From Idiomarina ramblicola (GTDB lineage: Bacteria; Pseudomonadota; Gammaproteobacteria; Enterobacterales; Alteromonadaceae): 64,000 nt of DNA. Positions 26,792 through 33,615 of this stretch are shown in pieces (the first letter of the stretch is position 1; the number at the start of each line of letters is the position of its first letter). The translations under genes were made by a program, and so were the position numbers. The stretch covers positions 310,001 through 374,000 of the forward strand of contig NZ_PIQC01000001.1 of assembly GCF_003987255.1 (NCBI RefSeq), given 5' to 3'. Under the pieces are notes generated by a model that worked only from the letters and a program-made list of their open reading frames with translations, had not been told where the DNA came from and did not search any database.

Positions 26792-26998
26792 CTAGCAGTC
26801 ATACCTGTCTTTGATGTAATGATGATAATGCCGACCTACTGAACGGGCATTGATAAATTCTCGGAATGCATGCTCTGGTACACCGCAGAAAGTGTAATAC
26901 GGGTCGCTGTCTTCGAAGTCGATATACATACGACTTGTGGAAGCGTCGTAGCCAATTCTCCTTATTGCGGAAGACCTGACAATTACCCAATCGATCAT
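26792..26998 (-). CDS. KTSC-domain protein
   Basis: A 68-aa protein that is almost entirely a KTSC domain. It has the features SSAIRRIGYDASTSRMYIDF, YYTFCGVPEHAFREFINARS, and a terminal GRHYHHYIKDRY in place of the usual GxYFNxxIRxxY. KTSC domains occur alone or fused to lysyl-tRNA synthetases and phage-type proteins, and their function is unknown. An overlapping ORF in another frame (26799-27005) is the shadow. The ribosome site on the minus strand is weak (AAGGAGTGAAAG upstream is good for the start at 26998). Confidence 0.75.
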   Translation of the reverse strand: MIDWVIVRSSAIRRIGYDASTSRMYIDFEDSDPYYTFCGVPEHAFREFINARSVGRHYHHYIKDRYDC

Positions 26999-27063
26999 CT
27001 TTCACTCCTTTGACTTTTAACGCTTATAAACTGTATGCGCGCTACTTTTGTTTTTTATGAAAT

Positions 27064-27789
27064 CTACAAATTTGCATATTCAACCCACTGGGGAGGTGAA
27101 TCCATTTTCTTAGTGAAATATTTAATTACATCAAATGCAGTCCTATGAGGCGTACTAAGCTTTAGCAATTGATGCCACAAAGTATCGTTTTCTGGGCCTG
27201 AAGATATCCTATCTTGGGACTTCATGTGAATAATTCGATCTCGTAATCTCTTTAGCTTCTTGAACTCCGACCAAGACTTATGCATTTTGGGCGACTTAAC
27301 ACCAAGGACTTCAGGGATTACTTTATCCAGTTTGTCTTCTAAAGAAATAAACCTTTCAATCTGTTGTTTGTTTGCAGTCTCTAGGATTGTCCTACTTTTA
27401 CGAAAATGAGCGTACTCAAAATTATCAGGGATGACCTCGTTTGCGAAAGCTTCTATTGCCGAAAAAGCCAAAACGATTGATTGAATTGTATCTTCCAAGA
27501 AGTCAAAAGCGTCATATTCTGAGAGAAATGCGACTTCCCTCTTTTTTGATGAGTCAATCTTGCTTTTTACACGAAGCTCTTTTGCCCTCGAATGGCTCTT
27601 CTTCGAAGCATTCAGTAAAATAGCTGAACCGTTCGGGACTGGAATAGTAACAACTTTCTTGGAGTTTAGTTGTGCTACCGTTACAACTGTAATCCGCGTT
27701 CCTTTTGGTACAGTTTGACCAGTCCATGGATTATTCCAGTCTTTTGCAAGGCTGGTTGTTGTCTGAAGTCTCCAGTCTCGATCTGTCAC
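27064..27789 (-). CDS. Unknown protein with HEPN-like RxxxxH motif
   Basis: A 241-aa protein. The N-terminal 80 residues are beta-rich (TRITVVTVAQL, VVTIPVPNGSAILL). From about residue 90 it is helical: a helix FLEDTIQSIVLAFSAIEAFANEV, then FISLEDKLDKVIPEVLG, then LKRLRDRIIHMKS. R183-D-x-x-x-H188 matches the R[NDH]xxxH active site of HEPN ribonucleases, and the preceding helix FSAIEAFANE is the sort seen in HEPN of abortive-infection proteins. I do not recognise the N-terminal domain. Family assignment is inferred from the motif and helix plan, not from a search. No ribosome site is obvious. Confidence 0.6.
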   Translation of the reverse strand: MTDRDWRLQTTTSLAKDWNNPWTGQTVPKGTRITVVTVAQLNSKKVVTIPVPNGSAILLNASKKSHSRAKELRVKSKIDSSKKREVAFLSEYDAFDFLEDTIQSIVLAFSAIEAFANEVIPDNFEYAHFRKSRTILETANKQQIERFISLEDKLDKVIPEVLGVKSPKMHKSWSEFKKLKRLRDRIIHMKSQDRISSGPENDTLWHQLLKLSTPHRTAFDVIKYFTKKMDSPPQWVEYANL

Positions 27790-27915
27790 GCAACACCTCT
27801 ATTGGTTAAAAAACGCCCGCAACACGGACCGACAATTGGTTGTGGTTTTTACATACTAATGGCTAAGCTATGCGGTTGGCAGTCCGATGTTTAGTCTATT
27901 GACTTTTAATACGCA

Positions 27916-28308
27916 CTATCCAGCAGCTACACCTAACACCGAAACAACAATCGCAAGTAAAGCAATGTTGGTTGAAAGCTTAAAGCCAGCTTGCGACTCA
28001 TGAGAGTTCAGCATTTTTTGCGCTTCATCCAGTGTTGTTAAAACGACATTTCTAATCGAAAAGGTAACAGATAGCTTTCCTGAAACCATTTGTATTGAAT
28101 TATAGTCGCCCGGTATTCTAGTATGTGGTCGAAGGCGTTGATCTACTTCGCTTAGCTGCTCTCTAAGCTCAACAAGCGCCGCTGTGTAATCTCCAAGCCT
28201 CCCTTTCGCGAATGCATGGTAGAAACTGGGCTTAAATTGAGAAAGCTCTTTTAATATTGCAACGATCTCCTCATTTAACCCCATCAGCTCTTCATTGAAT
28301 TCGTTCAT
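27916..28308 (-). CDS. Unknown protein with coiled-coil and C-terminal membrane helix
   Basis: A 130-aa protein. The start at 28308 has a GGAG site 6 bases away; an upstream in-frame start at 28350 has none. Residues 1-35 and 50-70 are likely amphipathic helices or coiled coil (EELMGLNEEIVAILKELSQF, LVELREQLSEVDQRLRP). The last 18 residues are a hydrophobic helix (STNIALLAIVVSVLGVAAG), giving a tail-anchored plan. It lies upstream of the HEPN-like gene on the same strand, separated by 126 bases. Function unknown. Confidence 0.6.
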   Translation of the reverse strand: MNEFNEELMGLNEEIVAILKELSQFKPSFYHAFAKGRLGDYTAALVELREQLSEVDQRLRPHTRIPGDYNSIQMVSGKLSVTFSIRNVVLTTLDEAQKMLNSHESQAGFKLSTNIALLAIVVSVLGVAAG

Positions 28309-28364
28309 CGGCACTCCATTTGCGTATACATAGTATGTTAGAGCGACCACGCAAGGTCTTTTTC

Positions 28365-28389
28365 CTTACAAGCTAGATTACCTTGTAAG
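28365..28389. repeat. Short hairpin, CTTACAAG inverted repeat
   Basis: CTTACAAG and CTTGTAAG flank a 9-base loop. It lies 57 bases upstream of the tail-anchored gene's start on its coding side. No T tract follows on either strand, so it is not an evident terminator; it may be an operator or spacer hairpin. Confidence 0.35.
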
Positions 28390-28406
28390 TTAAGGAAGTC
28401 CAACAT

Positions 28407-28433
28407 CCGCTCTTCGCTCATTGCTGACTTTTG
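28407..28433 (+). repeat. Intergenic palindromic repeat, copy b
   Basis: Reads CCGCTCTTCGCTCATTGC then TGACTTTTG. Over 23-24 bases it matches copy c (30644-30668, opposite orientation) with two mismatches, CTCTTCGCTC[A/T]TTGCTGACTTT[T/C]G. It lies in the 470-bp gap between the tail-anchored gene and the serine hydrolase. Confidence 0.65.
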
Positions 28434-28500
28434 GTTTTGTGCCAGACACTGAAATTAACACCTAAATCAACGGGCTGAGTAATTGTTGGCTAAAATTGCG

Positions 28501-28740
28501 ATGGAAGCGGAACATAGCCAACTGGACTTGCTACTTAAAATGGCTCCGATTTTTCGGGGAGATTACACACCACTAACATGCACAAACTCATGGTAATGGT
28601 TTCTCAAAGTAATTCCATCAAACTCATTTCCGTCAAAGACACTAGCTATGAATCCAGTGCCAGAAGGACTTAATGACAAAGACCAAAGGGTTGAATGGGA
28701 AAAGGACGGAAGCCTCTTTCTACAACGAGCCGACAGCTGA
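28501..28740 (+). pseudogene. Possible decayed ORF with an internal stop
   Basis: In the gap before the serine hydrolase, one plus-strand frame runs from ATG at 28501 (MEAEHSQLDLLLKMAPIF) to a TAA at 28594. It then continues open to TGA at 28740 with residues that look protein-like (MNPVPEGLNDKDQRVEWEKD). This could be a gene broken by one stop, or chance. No family recognised and no ribosome site seen. Confidence 0.2.
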
Positions 28741-28780
28741 GCGTTGATACGTCCCGTGTAAAAAGAGAGAAGGTCGATGA

Positions 28781-29917
28781 TTAGATATCGGGGTTTTCCA
28801 TTAAAAAAGTGGTCATATGTTTAACGATATTCCAGGCACTTTTTCTGGCGGGCTTTAAATCGCCGTAATTGGTTGTGACGGCTATAGAGATTTGCAACTC
28901 CGGAATAATCACTAACAACGCAAACCAAAAGCGGTTAGAGCCGCTGTGATATAACACTTTGTGCTCATTCGCCCAGGAATCATCCAACGCCAAAATCCAA
29001 CCATAGGCATAGTCTTCCATACCGGGTTCGTGGAGTCGTTGATAGGTTTGGGCACTCAACAGCTCGCTGTTACCCTGACTGCCCAAAAGATGTTCATTCG
29101 CATAGGCAGATAAGTCGTTGAGCGACATGTGAATCATACCAGCAGGTCCCATGATAGGCGAGTTATCAGTGTCGGTGGTTACCGCTTTCGGGCCGCTAAG
29201 CCAGGTGGTTTTATGACCTCGTGGTTGTTCCATCGTTTCGTTTACATCGACAGGTGGACCGAAGCCGCCGCTCGACAACTCCAGCGGTTGAAACACCTCT
29301 TCACGAATGAGAGCTTCCCAGGTTTTCCCGGTTTTGGTGGTAGCCAATACAGCAGCAATTGTATAGCCAACATTGGAATATTCGAAACTAGTGCCCGGCT
29401 TATAATCGGGCTTTCTCTCTAGTATTTTTAGGACTTCTTCTTTGCGCAGCGCGTCGCACTCTGTCCCTTCTTCCGGGGACAGCGACTGGATCCGCCAGGG
29501 AAAATCAGTTTTCGCTCCACCAGTGTGATTAAGCAGCTGCGACAAAGTGGCGTCTTGCCATTCAGGTCTTACCCTGCTGTCAGTGAGGATGTCACCCACT
29601 GTGGTATCCCATTGCAACACGCCTTTTTCCACCAGTCGGGCTATCATGGTGGCAGTCATTGATTTAGTGACGGAGCCAATATGCCATTTGTCATCGATTG
29701 ATACAGGTACACCGCTTTTGGTTTCTCTTTCACCGTAAACCGCCGTCGCCAGATGTACTCGATTTTTGGAAATTGCCGCTCCCAGAGAGACTAAGCCACT
29801 GTCTGCATGTTCTTCAGACACGATAGCTTGCAGTTCTTTTGCTATTTTAGTATCTGTTGTCTGTGCAAATGTTACTGAAAAAGTCATACTCAATGTAACG
29901 GCAACCATTAGCTTCAT
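28781..29917 (-). CDS. Secreted serine hydrolase, beta-lactamase class C / PBP4* family
   Basis: A 378-aa exported protein. The ATG at 29917 directly precedes a signal peptide (MVAVTLSMTFSVTFAQ); the frame also opens at a GTG at 29959. SxxK is at S82-K85 (GSVTKSM), the YxN motif is EYSNVGY, and a HSGSNRFWF block replaces KTG, as in family S12 esterases and DD-peptidase relatives. NHTGGAKTDF and GYTIAAVLA match the family. The physiological substrate may be a peptide, ester or cell-wall fragment; beta-lactam resistance should not be assumed. Flanked by intergenic repeats b and c. Confidence 0.88.
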   Translation of the reverse strand: MKLMVAVTLSMTFSVTFAQTTDTKIAKELQAIVSEEHADSGLVSLGAAISKNRVHLATAVYGERETKSGVPVSIDDKWHIGSVTKSMTATMIARLVEKGVLQWDTTVGDILTDSRVRPEWQDATLSQLLNHTGGAKTDFPWRIQSLSPEEGTECDALRKEEVLKILERKPDYKPGTSFEYSNVGYTIAAVLATTKTGKTWEALIREEVFQPLELSSGGFGPPVDVNETMEQPRGHKTTWLSGPKAVTTDTDNSPIMGPAGMIHMSLNDLSAYANEHLLGSQGNSELLSAQTYQRLHEPGMEDYAYGWILALDDSWANEHKVLYHSGSNRFWFALLVIIPELQISIAVTTNYGDLKPARKSAWNIVKHMTTFLMENPDI

Positions 29918-30227
29918 TTGCCACTGAAACTCTACAAGATATTTTTTCAAAACTCTCACTTACTCGCTGTGGATTAAAAACCAAATAATTCAAGGCCTGA
30001 TGAATAGCCAGCACCTGACGAATAATAAACTTACGTATTCAATCTGAAATTTTCAAGGATCTTGTTATCACACCATTTTATTTGCTGTTCTTTTTAGACG
30101 TCGAGGTTAAGCATACACACACTGCGAGGTCGCGAACATAAATTGAACAGTTGAGTCTGTTTTCTTTCTTGTTTCTGGACCTTTCCATATCATTGTGATC
30201 TTATACTCCCTTTTGGGAGCCGGTTTT

Positions 30228-30389
30228 ATGAGTATTGATGTTTTCGCTGAACATTTTTCCAATGTCACCGATCCCCGGCAGTCTGCCAAAGTGATCTATC
30301 CTTTACACGATGTTTTGTTCTTATCCAATCAGGGTGTTATCACCGGATATGAAGGCTGGGACAACATTGAGGATTTTGGTCATGCCTGA
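30228..30389 (+). pseudogene. ISAs1-family transposase stump
   Basis: Fifty-three residues beginning MSIDVFAEHFSNVTDPRQSA and including YPLHDVLFLSNQGVITGYEGW and a DxIEDFGHA end. This is the N-terminal associated domain of ISAs1/H-repeat transposases, which normally read FxxLxDPRxxxKxxYPLxDxLFLxxxAVIxGxEGWxxIExFG. The reading frame stops at TGA 30387, and no downstream catalytic DDE part was found by eye. It is a truncated relic, and sequence change in the middle (LSNQGVI) shows it is old. Confidence 0.8.
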
Positions 30390-30643
30390 CTTAACTGGTT
30401 GCAGAGGTTAGGTTTATTCAGCCAGACGTAATTTTTAAAGAGCAGTTGCAACAAACTATGAGCGAGTGTTGCAGTTAATAGTTGAATTCGGGAATTGTTA
30501 AAAGCAGGGGTTGCGATTGAAAAGATTGATTTCATCAAAATCGACGACTTGTGCCAATGATTTAACTCGATGACATTGGAAATTGCCCCAAATTCTTTAC
30601 ACACTATGCATCCTGCCTCAATTTTAAGCAATTGGTACCAAAT

Positions 30644-30668
30644 CGAAAGTCAGCAAAGAGCGAAGAGG
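30644..30668 (-). repeat. Intergenic palindromic repeat, copy c
   Basis: The minus strand reads CCTCTTCGCTCTTTGCTGACTTTCG across 25 bases, matching copy b with two mismatches in the aligned 23-24 bases but in opposite orientation. Together b and c bracket the serine hydrolase and the ISAs1 stump. Confidence 0.65.
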
Positions 30669-30690
30669 CGACAAAATTGAGATTCTCAGA

Positions 30691-30720
30691 ATAGTCTGCT
30701 CTTCGCTCTGAGCGGACTAT
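30691..30720. repeat. Intergenic palindromic repeat, copy d (hairpin)
   Basis: ATAGTCTGCT and AGCGGACTAT form a 10-bp stem with one T-G wobble around a 10-base loop CTTCGCTCTG. The core TGCTCTTCGCTC is shared with copies b and c. It lies 93 bases upstream of the 59-aa ORF at 30814. With copy c it fills the roughly 420-bp gap after the ISAs1 stump, where I see no other gene. Confidence 0.6.
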
Positions 30721-30813
30721 CTGCATTCGGTAATTGTCGAGTGAAACTCGAAAGTCGTCCAGGTTGACGATACTATTAATGAAGTCACTGAAAATATTTA
30801 GTAAGGAGAATAT

Positions 30814-30993
30814 ATGAAAAGGCGGGATGGTGGAGACGCTGTTAATTATACTCTCGGAGTCACTGGCACCTCGACTCTCATTGCATTGTTTCAGTCTATA
30901 ACTCGGTCAAAAGCTTTAGCTATCATGTTTGCCTTAGGCTTAGTCGCCTATATTTTCTCATGGCAGGTTGAGGAGTATTCTCTGAGGCAGTAA
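30814..30993 (+). CDS. Small single-helix membrane protein, unknown
   Basis: A 59-aa ORF with an excellent ribosome site (AAGGAG, 6 bases before ATG). The N-terminus is basic (MKRRDGGDAVNYTLG). A central segment about 17-31 is mildly hydrophobic, a stronger hydrophobic helix runs about 34-50 (ALAIMFALGLVAYIFSW), and the tail is charged. The codons look like real coding use. No homologue recognised. It stands alone between the repeat cluster and the S41-like gene. Confidence 0.55.
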   Translation: MKRRDGGDAVNYTLGVTGTSTLIALFQSITRSKALAIMFALGLVAYIFSWQVEEYSLRQ

Positions 30994-31078
30994 TGCACTG
31001 AAAAGCTAATAAGCTGGTATCACATAAACCTAATCCTAACCACATACACGCCTGCAATGAGCGGGCATGTCGAAGTCA

Positions 31079-32041
31079 TTATTCGACAATTCTATTAATC
31101 CACTGAATCGCATCTTCGACTGGGCGACTAGAGGATTCATCAACTGGAATCCTTCCTCCAAATATTGTACCACTCTTACTTGCCATAATTGCTGTCGTAA
31201 TATTTAAGGTTGCCCCATTACTTAGCTTGAAAGATCGATTAGAGGTCGACATACCACAAGATGGTTCGCCAAACGAACGAACATTAGCTTTATCCTTAAC
31301 AGCGACTAATAACGCCTCCCCAGAGCTCGCTGTTTGTTCGCTACTTAACACTGCTATTGGCATATCTACATCTCCCACGGAAGGCTTTTCAACTCCAATC
31401 ATAAACTGATTATTGAGAAAACTTTGTCCGTCATAGGTTCCCCAAGCAGTTTTGGAGCCGTCAGGTTTCACAAAATAACCATGTACTCCGTTGCTTAGCA
31501 ATGGCGCAACTGCAGCTAGCATAGGCCACATATTTCCGCCTGAGTTATACCGAAAGTCGATAATCCAGGTTTTTGTATCGCGATCTTTCTGTCTGTTGAT
31601 CTCATCATGCAATTCTTTGATATAGCGAAGTTTAGCCTTATCCGAGGGGGCATTGAAGCTATTGACGCGAAGGTAGCCAATGTGCCCAGGAATGATAGGC
31701 AAGTCATAGGTATTCGTTGCCACACATTCAAACTTTCTTTGCATCACAAACTTTGGTTCAACGGTACTTTTATAAAATGTATGGCCAGTATCAGCTCGCT
31801 TTAAGATGAGATTTAGCGCCTCCCGTAAAGTCTCTCTGGTAAATGGGCGTTCAAGGTTATCCAATTCAGACTTTAATACCCGCCAATTTACTTGCTCTCG
31901 TGTAACAACGTGCTCCTTCATCAGATCCAAAACTTCATACGCTGTTACTTCGGGAGGTATATCTCCGCTGCGTTCTGCGCTTTGAGCGTATACCGAAAAT
32001 GTCAATGCTTGCGAGAGAAGAAAAGCGCGTAATAAAAACAC
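31079..32041 (-). CDS. Exported S41-family (C-terminal-processing-like) serine protease
   Basis: A 320-aa protein with a signal peptide from a GTG start (MFLLRAFLLSQALTFSVYA). The core has the S41 tail-specific protease features: GYLRVNSFNAPSDKAK, IIDFRYNSGGNMWPML (the DxRxNxGG motif), VLSSEQTASSGEAL with the likely nucleophile in TASSGE, and RSFGEPSCG. There is no PDZ domain between the helical N-terminal domain and the catalytic domain, unlike CtpA. It is a short form like the S41 proteins of unknown role. Transcribed alone. Confidence 0.85.
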   Translation of the reverse strand: MFLLRAFLLSQALTFSVYAQSAERSGDIPPEVTAYEVLDLMKEHVVTREQVNWRVLKSELDNLERPFTRETLREALNLILKRADTGHTFYKSTVEPKFVMQRKFECVATNTYDLPIIPGHIGYLRVNSFNAPSDKAKLRYIKELHDEINRQKDRDTKTWIIDFRYNSGGNMWPMLAAVAPLLSNGVHGYFVKPDGSKTAWGTYDGQSFLNNQFMIGVEKPSVGDVDMPIAVLSSEQTASSGEALLVAVKDKANVRSFGEPSCGMSTSNRSFKLSNGATLNITTAIMASKSGTIFGGRIPVDESSSRPVEDAIQWINRIVE

Positions 32042-32093
32042 TTAGTTGAACCTCACTCCATGTGAAAAAATTAGCTTATACTAAAATGCTAAT

Positions 32094-32183
32094 ATGAAGG
32101 AAACCATTTTTACTGGAGATCCACATGCGTCCGATCCTGCCCCCCTGCTTTCCGGTAATCCCCGAAAACAGTGGAAAAAATAG
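32094..32183 (+). other. Short ORF of uncertain status
   Basis: Between the S41 and ChaN-like genes, an ATG at 32094 opens 29 codons (MKETIFTGDPHASDPAP, then LLSGNPRKQWKK). It is compositionally protein-like and may be the start of a lost gene. A TATACT-like element sits about 15 bases upstream but no ribosome site is clear. An overlapping 34-codon frame starts at 32125 behind CTGGAGATCCAC. I cannot tell if either is translated. Confidence 0.25.
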
Positions 32184-32221
32184 CCGATTAATCCATATTA
32201 ACTTAGGTAGTTTCATCACCG

Positions 32222-33454
32222 CTATTTAAGAAGCTCTGTGTGTAACACCTCGCCTTCAGCATTCGTTATTTTTATTTGACTACTGGACGGCGAAATAAAA
32301 ATACCTGAAGCTTCATTCTCCGTTGATATGACTATGCGATCGGTGGGAACTTCATCTTCTCCATCGAGTCGGTAAACCTGAACAGTACAAGGGTAGCTTT
32401 CTCCACACCAACTTATATCAACGTGCATCAACTCCCGACCCAGACGAGCCCAGTCTGGACGATTTAAACTATACTCTGTTCTCGGCCAGATCACATTAAC
32501 GTCGTATTTTTCAGGAGCAGACGACCAAAATTTACGCTCACTATCCATTAATAAAACGGGTGCATCAAAAGAATGATTCTCCACAAGCCATGTGTAAGTC
32601 TCCGACTCAAATTTCTTCTCGCTTTTTTCAGCAATCTCGGTCTGGTTTATCGTTAATGGATCCAGCTCTAATGATTCCTTTAAATAATATGCGAGCCAGC
32701 CATCTTCGTTAATATGATTGTAACCGACGTGGATAATAACTTTAGCGTCTGGAGTATTGTCGAATATTTTCTCGCGAAGGTTCTTGGCCGCACTTTTCTC
32801 TCTCGCTTCCGTTCCCCCTTGCATTTCAGAACCATAGTCATAAGAAACCAACTGAAAACCCAACTGCTGAGCATGCACTAGCAAATTTGCAAAGACTGGT
32901 TCTACTGTATAAAAGCCAGATTTCTCAGATACATAATCCTTAGCCAGTTCATTTTCAGCATTTTCTGATAAAGCTTCTAGAGCCAAGTAACGATACCCTT
33001 GTTCCCACAAGCCCTTTAGTAATCGATATGTCAGTACACGGTGCTGAGGAACATGGTGCGCTTCATTGATCATTAAAATTTGATACTCACCCGACGTTTC
33101 TACAATTGCATCCACTGCATTTTGTGTACTTAAGCTTTTAACCTCTTGATAAAGATTCTTAGGTTTGGAATTGCGCTTATCAAAAGCTGCCAACGCCTGC
33201 TGGTGCTGACCTATGAATGAATACGTGGTACCGCGCTCTTGAAGCAGCATGTCATACACCGCTTCATTGTCTGCAAACTCTACGGAAAGCTCTTTAAGCA
33301 CATTAACCTGCTGACTTAACGTCTTCCCGTCCGTGGCCTCGAAAACTCTATCAAATGCCTTGTTAACTTCTTTTATATACTCTTCGTGAGATTGTTCGTC
33401 AGCAGAGCATGTGAAGCTCGTAAGCAAAGCGGCGACAAGAAACAAAGTTCTCAT
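32222..33454 (-). CDS. Exported ChaN / erythromycin-esterase-like protein
   Basis: A 410-aa protein with a signal peptide (MRTLFLVAALLTSFTCSA). After an N-terminal helical part (about 20-110), residues about 125-270 resemble the EreA/ChaN (TraB-like) fold: INEAHHVPQHRVLTYRLLKGLWEQGYRYLALEAL, a YVSEKSGFYTVEPVFANLLVHAQ helix and VIIHVGYNHINEDGWLA. The paired histidines of EAHH and the VGYNH histidine could be catalytic or metal ligands. The C-terminal 120 residues are beta-rich and unrecognised. Substrate unknown, and drug resistance is not implied. Confidence 0.7.
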   Translation of the reverse strand: MRTLFLVAALLTSFTCSADEQSHEEYIKEVNKAFDRVFEATDGKTLSQQVNVLKELSVEFADNEAVYDMLLQERGTTYSFIGQHQQALAAFDKRNSKPKNLYQEVKSLSTQNAVDAIVETSGEYQILMINEAHHVPQHRVLTYRLLKGLWEQGYRYLALEALSENAENELAKDYVSEKSGFYTVEPVFANLLVHAQQLGFQLVSYDYGSEMQGGTEAREKSAAKNLREKIFDNTPDAKVIIHVGYNHINEDGWLAYYLKESLELDPLTINQTEIAEKSEKKFESETYTWLVENHSFDAPVLLMDSERKFWSSAPEKYDVNVIWPRTEYSLNRPDWARLGRELMHVDISWCGESYPCTVQVYRLDGEDEVPTDRIVISTENEASGIFISPSSSQIKITNAEGEVLHTELLK

Positions 33455-33615
33455 GATCTATCCTCCATGAATGATTATTTTCCATATATTGAATAAAATT
33501 AGTTTAGTCTAGCCTAGCCGGTTAATTACATGCATAGCATTCTCAAATCGTTATTGGGGTTCTGCTTAGTGACTAACCCCGACTATAAGGTAGTTTTCGT
33601 AAAGCAATAGTAAGC

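Noticed and set aside
26799-27005. 68-aa ORF overlapping the KTSC gene
   Set aside because: It is in another frame over the same stretch. The KTSC frame has clear domain similarity; this one has none.
28781-29917. AmpC-type beta-lactamase
   Set aside because: It has SxxK and YxN but an HSG-type third motif and the wider S12 hydrolase pattern, so drug hydrolysis is not supported.
30380-30631. 83-aa minus-strand ORF after the ISAs1 stump
   Set aside because: It opens at a TTG with no ribosome site, and its sequence shows no recognisable domain. It more likely reflects chance openness of the spacer.
26276-31000. Integron cassette array
   Set aside because: Small same-strand genes with spacers resemble cassettes, but I found no RYYYAAC/GTTRRRY core-site pairs framing each gene and no integrase. 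The palindromic repeats do not have attC end structure.
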